From assembly GCF_000145235.1 (NCBI RefSeq), contig NC_014391.1, positions 2,232,001-2,296,000 on the forward strand: 64,000 nt of DNA. The letters run 5' to 3'. The notes under the pieces were generated by a model that ran no database searches, was not told the origin of the DNA, and saw nothing but the letters and a program-made list of their open reading frames with translations. Origin of the DNA: Micromonospora aurantiaca ATCC 27029. Its GTDB lineage: Bacteria > Actinomycetota > Actinomycetes > Mycobacteriales > Micromonosporaceae. Position numbers and translations under genes: made by a program. The stretch's first letter is position 1; each line of letters begins with the position of its first letter. Shown here piece by piece: positions 38,083 through 47,011 of this stretch.

Positions 38083-39306
38083 TCAGAACTCGCGGTTGCC
38101 GAGCGGGATCTCGATGTTGATGGACTGCCCCTCGGACAGGAACAGCAGGGCGAGCTTGCGCAGGAACTCGTCGAACAGCCAGTAGCACTCCGGTGCGAGC
38201 GGGAACGGCAGCAGCGCCTCCCGGACCGCGATGAACGGGCCCCAGCTCGTCCGCAGCAGCGTGTCCCAGAGCAGGTCGCGCGGGATCTCCAGCCAGTTGG
38301 CGATCTGGTTGCCGAGCATGAACCGGGTGAACGAGCCGAGGATGGGCTTGCTGAGCAGCCCGGCGTCGATCTCCTTGCCGAGGCCGAGCAGGATGTCGGC
38401 GAGCGCGTTGCCCTCGCGGGTGGGCGCGAGGATCGGGTCGAGGACCTCGCCGGCCTGGGAGTTCGCCTCGCTCCACGTGGCCGGGATGTACTCGTCCCTG
38501 ATGCCGAGCATGTGCGCGGCCACCTGCCACAGGTGCAGGAAGGCCGTCGACTCGGCGGCGGGGATCGGCACCCGCCAGTCGGTCAGTTTCCGCATGACCG
38601 TGGTCGGCAGGCTGTGCCAGGTGACCATCATGTCCCGCTGGCTGATCGGGATGTCCTCGGGCGCGACGTCGGCCCACTCGGGCGACTGCGGCAGGAGGTG
38701 ACGCACACCGGCGTGCGCGAGCCGGGTCTTGACGGCGGTCACGATCATCGAGCCGTCGGGCTGGTACGCGTTGGCGGTGCCGATGTCGTACCCGAGCTTG
38801 GCGGTCTTGGAGATGCGGTCCTTCATGTCCGCGCCGCCCTTGGAGTAGTAGACGGCGCGCGCCTCCTTCGGGATGACTGTGCTCATCATGCCGCTGGCCA
38901 GGCCGTAGAGCACGCCGAGGTAGAGCCCGCGCTTCTCGTTGAAGCGCACGGCGGTGGCCAGCTTGCCCTGGTCCACCCAGGACGGCAGCACGCGTGCGCG
39001 TTCGATGAACGCGCGGACGTCCGCCGGGAGGCCGGAGGGCAGCGGCTGGCCGTTCTTCGTCCACGTCCGCAGCAGTTGGTTGACCAGTGGCGCCTCGCCC
39101 CGGTCCAGGAGGGAGGCGACGAGCGGGTCGGCCTCCTCGTCCCACACCCAGCGGGGGTCCACGCCCGCGCCGGCGCCGGCCACCGATCCCTTCGGAGACC
39201 AGGTCCACGCCGACCGGGCCTGTGCCGGAGCGGCGACGCTGAGCGCGCCGAGCGCGCCCAGTGCCCCACCGGCCTTCAACATCTTGCGCCTGCTTACCGG
39301 TTCCAC
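38083..39306 (-). CDS. lcp: Latex clearing protein Lcp1 (secreted DUF2236 rubber oxygenase)
   Basis: A 407-residue homologue of Lcp from Streptomyces sp. K30, a heme b dioxygenase that cleaves poly(cis-1,4-isoprene) endo-wise into oligo-isoprenoids with aldehyde and keto ends. A Tat signal with twin arginine (SRRKMLKAGGALGALG) and a cleavage-like APAQA precede WTWSPKGSVAG. In the conserved core (STVIPKEARAVYY, DRISKTAKLG, KTRLAHAGVRHLLPQ) E148, R164, K167, T168 and H198 fall at exactly the K30 numbers, H198 being the heme ligand. GTG 39306 is chosen because GAGGAG then lies 5 bases upstream; GTG 39312 would abut it. Followed by a terminator; divergent from an SDR gene. Confidence 0.93.
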   Translation of the reverse strand: MEPVSRRKMLKAGGALGALGALSVAAPAQARSAWTWSPKGSVAGAGAGVDPRWVWDEEADPLVASLLDRGEAPLVNQLLRTWTKNGQPLPSGLPADVRAFIERARVLPSWVDQGKLATAVRFNEKRGLYLGVLYGLASGMMSTVIPKEARAVYYSKGGADMKDRISKTAKLGYDIGTANAYQPDGSMIVTAVKTRLAHAGVRHLLPQSPEWADVAPEDIPISQRDMMVTWHSLPTTVMRKLTDWRVPIPAAESTAFLHLWQVAAHMLGIRDEYIPATWSEANSQAGEVLDPILAPTREGNALADILLGLGKEIDAGLLSKPILGSFTRFMLGNQIANWLEIPRDLLWDTLLRTSWGPFIAVREALLPFPLAPECYWLFDEFLRKLALLFLSEGQSINIEIPLGNREF

Positions 39307-39443
39307 GTTCACTCCTCGGGGTCGAGGCCGCTGATACGGTGAAACGAATGTTGCGCCCGTGTATCACATGAGAGCACGTGGTAACGGTGTCCACAAGGCT
39401 CATGACGACAACTGTCGATGGTTTGCGATGAGGGGAGTCCACG
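39307..39443. promoter_or_regulatory. Divergent promoter region lcp1 / SDR with inverted repeats
   Basis: This 137-bp gap should hold the lcp1 and SDR promoters. Visible are a small inverted repeat CGACA-AC-TGTCG (39406-39417) and an imperfect dyad GTATCAC...GTGGTAAC (39361-39385) with a CACGTG box. These are candidate operators for one of the TetR-type regulators of the island, but no copy of either was found before the other island genes. Confidence 0.35.
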
Positions 39444-40211
39444 GTGGCGCTGGTCGAGGGGATGCTGTCGGGCAAGGTGGCGTGGGTGACGGGCGCCAGT
39501 CAGGGCGTCGGCGCGGCGGTCGCCGAGGGGCTGGCCCGGGCCGGCGCGTCGGTGATCCTCCAGTCCCGGCGGCCGGACGCGCTGGACGAGGTGCGCGACC
39601 GGATCACGGCCGGCGGCGGCACGGCGGAGGTGGTCGCCGGTGACGTCGCCGACGAGTCGGCCGCGAACGCCGTGGTGGCCCTGGCGCGGCGGCGGTGGGG
39701 GCGGCTCGACGTCCTGGTCAACAACGCCGGCATCAGCCCGGCGCTGCACCGCAGCGAGCGGCTCAGCCTCGGTGACTGGCAGCAGGTGATCGACACCAAC
39801 CTGTCCGGGGTGTTCGTCTGCGCCCGCGCGGCCGGCGCGCTCATGGTCGAGCAGGGCGCGGGCAGCATCGTCAACATGTCCTCCGTGCACGGTCAGGTCG
39901 GCTTCCCGCGCCTGGCCGCGTACAGCGCCAGCAAGGGCGGCGTCGAGCAGCTCACCCGCACGCTGGCGCTGGAGTGGGCGGCGGTCGGCGTACGCGTCAA
40001 CGCGGTGGCGCCCGGCTACCTGGAGACCCCGATGACCGAAGGGTTGCGCGGCCACGAGCAGTGGTCGAAGCGGCTGCGCGACCGTATCCCGATGGGCCGG
40101 TTCGGCCGTCCCGAGGAGGTGGTCGGCGCGGTGCTGTTCCTGGCCTCGGACGCCGCGAGCTACGTCACCGGCAGCGTGTTGCACGTGGACGGTGGCTGGA
40201 CCGCGCAGTGA
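39444..40211 (+). CDS. Short-chain dehydrogenase/reductase (FabG/gluconate 5-dehydrogenase-like)
   Basis: A 255-residue classical SDR: WVTGASQGVGAAVAEGLA (about 14-31) for NAD(P), NNAGISPAL, SIVNMSSVHG and the catalytic YSASKGG, then the C-terminal VTGSVLHVDGGWTAQ typical of the FabG branch. Full length. GTG 39444 follows GGGGAG by about 7 bases. Divergent from lcp1 across 137 bp. It could oxidise a hydroxyacyl or alcohol intermediate in the island's pathway; the substrate cannot be read from sequence. Confidence 0.9.
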   Translation: MALVEGMLSGKVAWVTGASQGVGAAVAEGLARAGASVILQSRRPDALDEVRDRITAGGGTAEVVAGDVADESAANAVVALARRRWGRLDVLVNNAGISPALHRSERLSLGDWQQVIDTNLSGVFVCARAAGALMVEQGAGSIVNMSSVHGQVGFPRLAAYSASKGGVEQLTRTLALEWAAVGVRVNAVAPGYLETPMTEGLRGHEQWSKRLRDRIPMGRFGRPEEVVGAVLFLASDAASYVTGSVLHVDGGWTAQ

Positions 40212-40291
40212 CCGGCGGGCCGTTTGGTTAGTCCGCGTTCGTCGCCAGGTTGCCGTCACGACGCGATACCGCGCCAGATCACGGCCACTCC

Positions 40292-40320
40292 TTCCCAGGA
40301 AGTTAACCCTCGTTTACAGT
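40292..40320 (+). promoter_or_regulatory. Putative promoter of the acyl-CoA synthetase gene
   Basis: TTCCCA (40292-40297) and TACAGT (40315-40320) are 17 bases apart, within the only AT-richer part (AAGTTAACCCTCGTTTACAG) of the 204-bp gap after the SDR gene. The rest of the gap is a leader of about 90 bases ending in a clear AGGAG ribosome site. Confidence 0.4.
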
Positions 40321-40415
40321 GCTGCCATCGGCTGCGGAACCCGCGCGGGCACCACGGCGAGGGGTGCGGCCAGCCCTGCCACCACCAGGCCCGGTTGCGT
40401 GTGAAGGAGTAGCCC

Positions 40416-42278
40416 ATGGACCCCGCCCACGTCCTCGCCGAGGACTGCGCCAAGAAAGCCGCCGACCTGACTGTCCCGGCGCTGCTGCACCGCAACGCCA
40501 CCGAGTACGCCGACCGGCCCGCGCTGACCACGCTCGGCCGGGACGACACCCGCACCTGGGCCGCGCTGCGCGACGAGGTCGCCGAGCTGTCCGCCGGCCT
40601 GGCCGAGATCGGCCTGGAGGCCGGGCGGCACATGCTGATCATGATGTCCAGCCGCACCGAGCACTGGCTCGTCGACCTCGCCGCGGTCCACCTGGGCGCG
40701 GTGCCGTCCACGATCTACCCGACGCTCAGCGCCGAGCAGATGCGCTACCTGGCCCGGCACAGCGCCGCCCAGGTGCTCGTGCTGGAAGGGCCGGCCGAAC
40801 TGGAGCGCTGGCGGCCGATCCCGGCCGACCTGCCCGACCTGCTGCGGGTGGTGCTGGTGGACGAGCCCGCCGAACCGGCCGGCGACGCGGTGCCGCTGTC
40901 GCGCGTGCGTACCCTCGGCCGGGCCGCACGCGAGGCGGACCCGGACGCCTTCGAGCGGCGCTGGCGCACGATCCGGCCCGAGCAGCCGGTGACGCTGCTC
41001 TACACGTCCGGCACGACTGGTAACCCGAAGGGCGTCGTGCTCAGCCACCACAACGTGATCTACCAGGCGGTGGCGCTGGATGCGATGGTGTCCGTCCCCG
41101 ACCACGCGCCGACGGTGGCCTACCTGCCGCTCGCGCACATCGCCGAACGGTTCCTCGGCATCTACAACCCGATCTACCGCGCCGGGCACGTGACGATCTG
41201 CCCCGACGCCACGCAGCTCGTCGCGGCGCTGCGCACCGTCGGCCCCGCCTCGTTCTTCGGGGTTCCGCGGGTCTGGGAGAAGATGGCCGCCGGCGTCCAG
41301 GCCCACCTGGCCGCCGCCGAGCCCGCGGTCCGCGCCGCCGTCGCCGCCGCGACCGCGGTGACACTGGAGGCGTACGAGCTGCGCGCGGCCGGAGAGCCGG
41401 TGCCGGACGAGCTGGCCGCCCGGGTGGCGCAGGCCCGGGACACCGTGCTGCGGCCGTTGCAGGCCACCCTCGGCCTGCAGAACATGACCTGGCCCGGCAG
41501 CGGCGCCGCCCCGATCCCGGTGGACGTGCTGCGGTTCCTCGCCGGGCTCGGCGTCGACGTGCTGGAGGTGTGGGGTCTGACCGAGACCACCGGCACCGCC
41601 ACCCTCAACACCCCCGACCGCTTCCGCACCGGGACGGTCGGCCGCCCGAACGTGGGCATGGAGGTACGCCTCGCCGACGACGGCGAGGTCCTCGTCCGGG
41701 GTCCGCTGGTGTGCTCCGGCTACCTGCGCGAGGACGGCGGCGTCGAGCCGGTCGTCGACGCGGACGGCTGGCTGGCCACCGGCGACGTCGGGACGCTCGA
41801 CGACGACGGCTTCCTCACCATCACCGACCGCAAGAAGGAACTCATCATCACGTCCAGCGGGAAGAACATCTCGCCGGCGCAGATCGAGAACCTGCTGCGG
41901 GCGCACCCGCTCATCGGTCAGGCCGTCGCGATCGGCGACCGGCGGCCGTACGTCACGGCGCTGATCGTGCTGGACGAGGAGGTCGCGCCGCAGTGGGCGC
42001 GCACGCACGGCGTCAGCGACCCGCAGCTGCCCACGCTGGCCTCGGACCCGGTGCTGCTGGCCGAGATCCAGGCCGCGGTGGACGCGGCGAACGCGCGCCT
42101 CGCCCGGCCGGAGCAGGTCAAGACGTTCCAGGTGCTGCCGTCGGCGTGGACGCCGGAGTCGGGCGAGCTGACCCCGACGCTGAAGCTACGGCGCCGGGTC
42201 ATCGTCGACAGGTACGGCGACCGGATCGACGCCCTCTACCGGCCGGGCGACGCGGTGGCGGAGCCCGTCACGGAGTAG
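40416..42278 (+). CDS. Long-chain acyl-CoA synthetase (AMP-forming, FadD-like)
   Basis: A 620-residue ANL-superfamily enzyme. LLYTSGTTGNPKGVVLSHHN (194-213) is the ATP/AMP P-loop; VWGLTETTGTATLN is the adenine-binding motif; the hinge and C-terminal lysine regions appear in GWLATGDVGTLDDDGF and ITDRKKELIITSSGKNISPAQIE. It resembles the FadD15/FAA-type long-chain ligases. It would activate isoprenoid acids released by Lcp cleavage and aldehyde oxidation. AGGAG lies 6-7 bases before ATG 40416. The last 93 bases overlap the end of the convergent DUF2236 gene. Confidence 0.92.
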   Translation: MDPAHVLAEDCAKKAADLTVPALLHRNATEYADRPALTTLGRDDTRTWAALRDEVAELSAGLAEIGLEAGRHMLIMMSSRTEHWLVDLAAVHLGAVPSTIYPTLSAEQMRYLARHSAAQVLVLEGPAELERWRPIPADLPDLLRVVLVDEPAEPAGDAVPLSRVRTLGRAAREADPDAFERRWRTIRPEQPVTLLYTSGTTGNPKGVVLSHHNVIYQAVALDAMVSVPDHAPTVAYLPLAHIAERFLGIYNPIYRAGHVTICPDATQLVAALRTVGPASFFGVPRVWEKMAAGVQAHLAAAEPAVRAAVAAATAVTLEAYELRAAGEPVPDELAARVAQARDTVLRPLQATLGLQNMTWPGSGAAPIPVDVLRFLAGLGVDVLEVWGLTETTGTATLNTPDRFRTGTVGRPNVGMEVRLADDGEVLVRGPLVCSGYLREDGGVEPVVDADGWLATGDVGTLDDDGFLTITDRKKELIITSSGKNISPAQIENLLRAHPLIGQAVAIGDRRPYVTALIVLDEEVAPQWARTHGVSDPQLPTLASDPVLLAEIQAAVDAANARLARPEQVKTFQVLPSAWTPESGELTPTLKLRRRVIVDRYGDRIDALYRPGDAVAEPVTE

Positions 42279-43157
42279 CGCCGGGTCGATGCCGGGCGGG
42301 GGTGGCGGCGCGCCGAGGTCGGCGGGCCGGTACCCCCGCGGGTAGCCGGGATAGGTGCGGTTGCGCGGCGCGCGGGTCAGCCGGCTCACGGTCCGCGCGG
42401 GCAGCAGCCGCACCACGGCGGCCCGGGCGCGCAGCGCGCCGCCGGCCAGCGCGGTCAGCGGTCGCGGCGCGGCCGGCAGCCCGAAGGCGGCCCGCATCTC
42501 GGGCGGCAGCAGCGCGCGCACCGCTAGCCGCGCGGCCGGGCGCAGCGGCGCCGGGTACCAGGACGCGAACAGATCGAGCGTGTACGCCGCGACCCGCTCG
42601 TTGCTCGGCGTGCGGCGGAACGTGTCCCGCTCGTACGCGTCCTTGAACGCCCGGAACGCGTCGAAGTCCGCCGGGACGTCGCGGATGCCCATGCGCGCGC
42701 CGACCGCGCGGTAGTAGTGGAACGCGGCCAGCCGCTCGTGCTCGTGCAGCGGGCGCCAGCCGTACCGGTCCAGCCAGTCGATCGGCTCGTAGACGAACGT
42801 CGACAGCACGTACCGCATGTCGTCGTTCGAGATCGCGTACCGGCCGTGCGCCCGGTTGACCACCCGCAGCGCCTCCCGGCCGCGCGGCGAGTCGTACCCG
42901 TGCTCCAGCAGCTCGGCCATCAGCAGCGCGGTGTCGTCGTAGCGCTGCTGCGCCCGCAGCCGGAACTCGCCGGTCGCGTCGAGCAGCGCGGAGATGCTCG
43001 GTACGCAGAACGTGCGCAGCAGCGCCAGCTCCAGTGCCCGCTGGTAGTCGAAGGGGAACTCGTAGCCGGCGGAGAGCCGGTAGATCTCGTGGTGGTCGCG
43101 GACCGGATCGAGCGTCTCGATCCGGCGCAACCAGCGGTACCGCCCCTCACGAGCCAT
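42186..43157 (-). CDS. DUF2236 / MpaB-family oxygenase-like protein
   Basis: A 323-residue cytoplasmic member of the DUF2236 superfamily, the domain also found in Lcp. Landmarks: YEFPFDYQRALELALLRTFCVPSIS, NDDMRYVLSTFVYEPIDWLDRYGWRPLHEHERLA (conserved Tyr/His-rich core) and YRAVGARMGIRDVP. It has no signal peptide, so unlike the two Lcp proteins it would act inside the cell, perhaps on cleavage products (inference). Related MpaB/MpaB' proteins are oxygenases acting on isoprenoid side chains. ATG 43157 is chosen over GTG 43172. Its 3' end overlaps fadD by 93 bases, and the 50-residue C-terminal tail encoded there is Pro/Asp/Val-rich and likely unconserved. Divergent from lcp2. Confidence 0.8.
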   Translation of the reverse strand: MAREGRYRWLRRIETLDPVRDHHEIYRLSAGYEFPFDYQRALELALLRTFCVPSISALLDATGEFRLRAQQRYDDTALLMAELLEHGYDSPRGREALRVVNRAHGRYAISNDDMRYVLSTFVYEPIDWLDRYGWRPLHEHERLAAFHYYRAVGARMGIRDVPADFDAFRAFKDAYERDTFRRTPSNERVAAYTLDLFASWYPAPLRPAARLAVRALLPPEMRAAFGLPAAPRPLTALAGGALRARAAVVRLLPARTVSRLTRAPRNRTYPGYPRGYRPADLGAPPPPPGIDPALLRDGLRHRVARPVEGVDPVAVPVDDDPAP

Positions 43158-43181
43158 CGCCACCACCCCCACCGTCCACCC

Positions 43182-43210
43182 TTGCCGATGCAGTCAAGCT
43201 CCTCTATGTT
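43182..43210 (+). promoter_or_regulatory. Putative lcp2 promoter
   Basis: TTGCCG (43182-43187) and TATGTT (43205-43210) are exactly 17 bases apart, in an AT-rich island (CTATGTTAATAGAAAATCAC) in the 152-bp gap between the DUF2236 gene and lcp2. This gives a leader of about 93 bases, containing a dyad CCGGT-CGA-ACCGG (43285-43297) next to the ribosome site. Confidence 0.55.
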
Positions 43211-43309
43211 AATAGAAAATCACATCCCCGGATAACTCGAAACCTGCTTGTGCGCACCTCGCGGGCCGGTGTTCAGGGCGATGTCCGGTCGAACCGGGAA
43301 GTGGTGCTA

Positions 43310-44527
43310 ATGGAGAATCTCAGTAGACGAAGCGTCCTGACGCTCGGCGCCGCGCTGGGACTGGTAGCGGTGGCGGACGCCCCGAAGGCGTGGGCGTGGT
43401 CGTCGTCCGGCTCGATCGCCGGGACCGACACGGTCACCGACCCGTGGGACGTCTGGGACGACGACACCGACCCGCTCGTCGCCTCGATGCTGGACGCCGG
43501 TCAGATCCCGGCGGTGAACACCGCGTTCGCGTCCTGGATCCGCAACGGCGACGCGCTGCCCGCCGGCCTGCCCCCGGCGCTCACCACCTACCTGCGGCGG
43601 GTCAACACGCTGCCGTCCTGGGCCGACCAGGCCAAGCTGGACCGCGCCGCCCAGTTCAACAAGCGCATGAGCATGTACCTGTTCCTGCTCTACGGCCTGG
43701 GCAGCGGGATCATGAGCACGGTGATCCCGCGCGAGGCCCGCAACGTCTACTGGTCCGAGGGCGGCGCGGACATGAAGTCGCGCGCCGCGAAGACCTTCAC
43801 CTACGGGTACGACCTGAGCGCCCCCGACGCGTTCAAGGCCACCGGCAGCTTCGTGGTCACCTCGCACAAGACGCGGCTCACCCACGCGGCCGTGCGGCAC
43901 CTGCTGCCGCAGTCCGCGCCGTGGCGCGGCGTCACCGACCACCCGATCCCGATCAGCAACGGCGACATCCTCATCACCTTCCACAGCCTCGGCACGTACG
44001 TGCACCGCAAGCTGCTCGACTGGCGTCGCTGGGGACTGCGGATGTCGGCCGCGGAGGAGGAGGCCTACCTGCACATGTGGCAGGTCGCGCTGCACCTGCT
44101 CGGCGTGCGCGACGAGTTCATCCCGAACAGCTGGGCCGCCGCCGAGGAGCAGTCCCGGTACGCGCTGTCCCCGCTGCTCGCGCCGACGCCCGAGGGCATC
44201 GACCTGGCCGACATCCTGCTGAACCTGACGTCCTCGGTGGACCTGGGCGTCACCCGGGGATTCCAGCGGGAGTTCGCGCGCTACGTGCTCACCGACCGGA
44301 TCGGCGACTGGCTGCGGCTGCCCCGCGACTACATCTCCCGGGGCGTGATCGAGGCCGGCTGGCCGACGTACGTGATGTTCCGCGAAGGGCTCTCGCCGCT
44401 CATGCCGGAGACGTTCGGCCTGTTCGACAGGTTCATCCGCGGGCTGGCGATGCTGTTCCTCAACAACGGCTCGTCCGCGTCGCACACCCCGATCACGATT
44501 CCGGTCATGAACCGGCCGGGCACCTGA
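43310..44527 (+). CDS. lcp: Latex clearing protein Lcp2 (second rubber oxygenase paralogue)
   Basis: A 405-residue paralogue of Lcp1, about half identical by eye in the core. Tat signal MENLSRRSVLTLGAALGLV with a KAWAW cleavage area, then SSSGSIAGT. The catalytic segments STVIPREARNVYW, SRAAKTFTYG and KTRLTHAAVRHLLPQ keep all five key residues: E142, R158, K161, T162 and H192 (K30 numbers 148/164/167/168/198). The C-terminal end NNGSSASHTPITIPVMNRP matches the Lcp end. ATG 43310 is preceded by GGGAAG; an upstream in-frame GTG pair is less likely. Convergent with a TetR-type regulator gene 12 bases away. Confidence 0.92.
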   Translation: MENLSRRSVLTLGAALGLVAVADAPKAWAWSSSGSIAGTDTVTDPWDVWDDDTDPLVASMLDAGQIPAVNTAFASWIRNGDALPAGLPPALTTYLRRVNTLPSWADQAKLDRAAQFNKRMSMYLFLLYGLGSGIMSTVIPREARNVYWSEGGADMKSRAAKTFTYGYDLSAPDAFKATGSFVVTSHKTRLTHAAVRHLLPQSAPWRGVTDHPIPISNGDILITFHSLGTYVHRKLLDWRRWGLRMSAAEEEAYLHMWQVALHLLGVRDEFIPNSWAAAEEQSRYALSPLLAPTPEGIDLADILLNLTSSVDLGVTRGFQREFARYVLTDRIGDWLRLPRDYISRGVIEAGWPTYVMFREGLSPLMPETFGLFDRFIRGLAMLFLNNGSSASHTPITIPVMNRPGT

Positions 44528-44539
44528 GTCCGTGCCGGT

Positions 44540-45754
44540 TCAGAGCGTCAGGGCGCCGGTGACCAGCGCGGTGACCGCGTCCCGGTGGCCGGGCGAGTCC
44601 TGCCAGCGCAGGGCGCGCCCGGCCTCCACCGCCACGCCGAACCCGGCGTGCACGAGCAGCCGGGCCTGCCGCCGGTCCAGGTCCGGCCGGACCGCGCGCA
44701 ACTGCTGCTCCCAGACCGCGATGTGCTCCCGCTGGGCGAGGATGAGGGGACGCCGTACGTCGTCCGGCAGGCCGGCCACCTCCGCCTCGGCGACGCTGTT
44801 GAGGGTGTTGTGCTCGAAGCAGTAGGCCACGTACGCCGCCGCCAGCGCGACCACCGCCTGCCGTGGGTCGGCCGCCCGCTGGAGGCTGCGGTCCACCGCC
44901 TGGGCGAGCAGTTCCGCCGCCTGGAGGCAGGCGGCCACGAGGATGTCCACCTTGCCGGGATAGTGGCGGTAGATCGCGGACGGTGCGAGCCCCACCGCCT
45001 GGGCGATCTGCGCGTTGGTGACTGTGGCGAACCCGTCCCGGGCGAACAGCGGTACGGCCGCGGCCAGGATCTCCGCACGCCGCGTCCGGGGCACCGGCTG
45101 GGCGGGCAGCTCGACCAGCCGCGCCGTCCCGGCAGCGGTGGCCGGATCGGTGGCCACCACCCGCATCGCGGACCGCAGCACCAGATCCTCGATCCGGCGC
45201 TGGGCGATCGAGGTGTGGTGCATGGTGACCGAACCGATCACACCGAGCGCGGCCACCGCCCGCAGGCGCTCGTCGGGCAGCGGGTACTCCCGCCGTACCA
45301 TCTCGGTCACCCGGCCCACGACGTGGCCGAACTTCGCGCGGAGCAGGTGGCGGTCCGCGCGGCCGAGGTAGCGGGCCTCCCACCGGTAGAGGCCGCCGGA
45401 GGCGCGGTGCGCGACGGTGACCCGGGTGAGGGCCAGCAGCACGTCGGCCAGCGCCGCGTCCGGCGGCCACTCGTCGATGGCCCCGACCAGGTTGTCCACC
45501 ATGACGTTGGCGCACTCGGCGAACAACGCGTACTTGTTCGGGAAGTGGCGGTACAGCGCGGGCGCGCTGATCCCGACCGCCGCGGCGATCTCCTCCATCG
45601 ACGCGCCGTGGTAGCCGCGCTCGCTGAACACCTGCCCGGCCGACTCGACGATGACCTGTCTGCGGTTGCGGGGCCGGGTGGCCGCGGCCGGCCCGGTGGT
45701 CACCGGATCGTCCGGGCGGACGCGGACGGGCACGGGACCATGGGTGTCAGTCAA
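44540..45754 (-). CDS. Double-length TetR-type regulator (two TetR units fused)
   Basis: A 404-residue protein with two complete TetR N-terminal helix-turn-helix units: IVESAGQVFSERGYHGASM / [20 protein letters not shown] (about 35-77) and EILAAAVPLFARDGFATVT / IAQAVGLAPSAIYRHYPGKV (about 228-271). Each is followed by about 130 residues of helical ligand-domain-like sequence. A normal TetR protein has one unit of about 200 residues and dimerises; here one chain may mimic a dimer. TTG 45754 with GAGG about 9 bases upstream is the best start; GTG codons 8 and 18 are alternatives. Convergent with lcp2 and in tandem with a paralogue, so control of lcp genes is likely (inference; LcpR of Gordonia is a TetR protein). 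Confidence 0.85.
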   Translation of the reverse strand: MTDTHGPVPVRVRPDDPVTTGPAAATRPRNRRQVIVESAGQVFSERGYHGASMEEIAAAVGISAPALYRHFPNKYALFAECANVMVDNLVGAIDEWPPDAALADVLLALTRVTVAHRASGGLYRWEARYLGRADRHLLRAKFGHVVGRVTEMVRREYPLPDERLRAVAALGVIGSVTMHHTSIAQRRIEDLVLRSAMRVVATDPATAAGTARLVELPAQPVPRTRRAEILAAAVPLFARDGFATVTNAQIAQAVGLAPSAIYRHYPGKVDILVAACLQAAELLAQAVDRSLQRAADPRQAVVALAAAYVAYCFEHNTLNSVAEAEVAGLPDDVRRPLILAQREHIAVWEQQLRAVRPDLDRRQARLLVHAGFGVAVEAGRALRWQDSPGHRDAVTALVTGALTL

Positions 45755-45796
45755 CCACAGCGCCTCACGCCGCCCGCGCGCTCGCGGTGACGCCGG

Positions 45797-47005
45797 TCAG
45801 GCGTGCAGGACGGCGAGCGCGAGCCGGGCGGTCTGGTCGTCGTAGCCGGCGGTGCGGTCGAAGCGGCCGAGCCGCCCGACGTCGGTGACGACGTTCAGCG
45901 CGGCGTGGACGAGCACACGGGCGTCGGCGGCCGGCAGGTCCGGTCGTACCGCCCGGACCAGGCCCACCCACTCCTCGACGTGCAGCCGCTGCGCGCCGCG
46001 CAACTGGTGGCGGTCCCGGTCCGGCAGGTTGTTGTTCTCCGCCAGGTACACCGCGACCAGGTCGCTCTGGCCGAACGCGAAGTCGACGTAGGCGCGTACC
46101 ACCCGGTGCAGCGCGTCGGCCGGGTCGCTCGCCTCGGCGATCGCCGCGGTGGTGGCCCCGGTGAGCCGGTCGGTGGCCCGGTAGTAGGCGGCCGCGAGCA
46201 GGTCGGCCTTGCCGGGGAAGTAGCGGTACACGCTGGACGCCTGCATGCCCGCGGCGCGGCCGATGTCCTCGACCGCGACTGCGTGGTAGCCGTGCCTGTG
46301 GAACAGGCGCATCGCCTCGATGAGCAGCAGTTCGCGCCGCGACGCCGGACGCACCGGCCCGGTGGCGGGCATGTCCTCCGGCGCGGTACGCCGCCGGAGC
46401 GGCACCGTCGGCGCGTCGGTCCGCAGCAGCGTCCAGGCGACCCGGGTGAGCAGGTGCTCGGTGTCGGTGCCGGTGGCCGCGGCCCGGTACGTGGTCACGC
46501 TGCCGAACGCGCTCAGCGCCGCGTTCACCAGCAGGTCGGCCTGCGCGGTGGTCAGCTCGGGACGCAACTCGCGCAGCGGCGCGGCGACGCGGCCGACGAG
46601 CGTGGCCATCGAGGCGGCGAACTCCTGCCGGTGCTCGGGCGTCAGGTAGCGGCCCTCCCACTGGTACAGCCCGGCCACCCGCCGCCTGCTCACCGCGACC
46701 TCGGCGAGCGCGCGCAGCAGCTCGTCGAGCAGCCCGTCGGCGTTACTCGCCGCCGGCTGTCCGGTCGCGGCGAGCAGGGCACCGACGACCTCCCGGGTGG
46801 CGTGCACCAGGATCGCGTACTTGTTCGGGAAGTGCCGGTAGACGGCCGGCCCGCTGATGCCGACGGCGGCGGCGATCTCGTCCACCGAGACGCCGTGGTA
46901 GCCCCGCTCGCAGAACAACTCGGCCCCGGCGAGCGCGATCCGGGCCTTGCGGTCCTTGGGCCGTCTGACCGGTGCCGGGGCGGTGTCGCTGGCTGCTTGT
47001 CGCAC
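45797..47005 (-). CDS. Double-length TetR-type regulator, paralogue
   Basis: A 402-residue protein built like the neighbour 42 bases downstream: HTH 1 in [18 protein letters not shown] / [20 protein letters not shown] (about 26-66), HTH 2 in [19 protein letters not shown] / [19 protein letters not shown] (about 228-266). Both proteins also share YRWEARYLGR / [10 protein letters not shown] and LLVHAGFGVA / [10 protein letters not shown], so the fusion predates the gene duplication. GTG 47005 follows TAACGT by 6 bases. Divergent from fadA-fadB, whose promoter it may control. The ligand could be an isoprenoid acyl-CoA or acid; that is a guess. Confidence 0.85.
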   Translation of the reverse strand: MRQAASDTAPAPVRRPKDRKARIALAGAELFCERGYHGVSVDEIAAAVGISGPAVYRHFPNKYAILVHATREVVGALLAATGQPAASNADGLLDELLRALAEVAVSRRRVAGLYQWEGRYLTPEHRQEFAASMATLVGRVAAPLRELRPELTTAQADLLVNAALSAFGSVTTYRAAATGTDTEHLLTRVAWTLLRTDAPTVPLRRRTAPEDMPATGPVRPASRRELLLIEAMRLFHRHGYHAVAVEDIGRAAGMQASSVYRYFPGKADLLAAAYYRATDRLTGATTAAIAEASDPADALHRVVRAYVDFAFGQSDLVAVYLAENNNLPDRDRHQLRGAQRLHVEEWVGLVRAVRPDLPAADARVLVHAALNVVTDVGRLGRFDRTAGYDDQTARLALAVLHA

Positions 47006-47011
47006 AGCTAC

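Noticed and set aside
38900-39300. A second small gene antisense to the start of lcp1
   Set aside because: The frames there are Arg/Ser-rich shadows without ribosome sites, and lcp1 coding is strongly supported by conserved residues.
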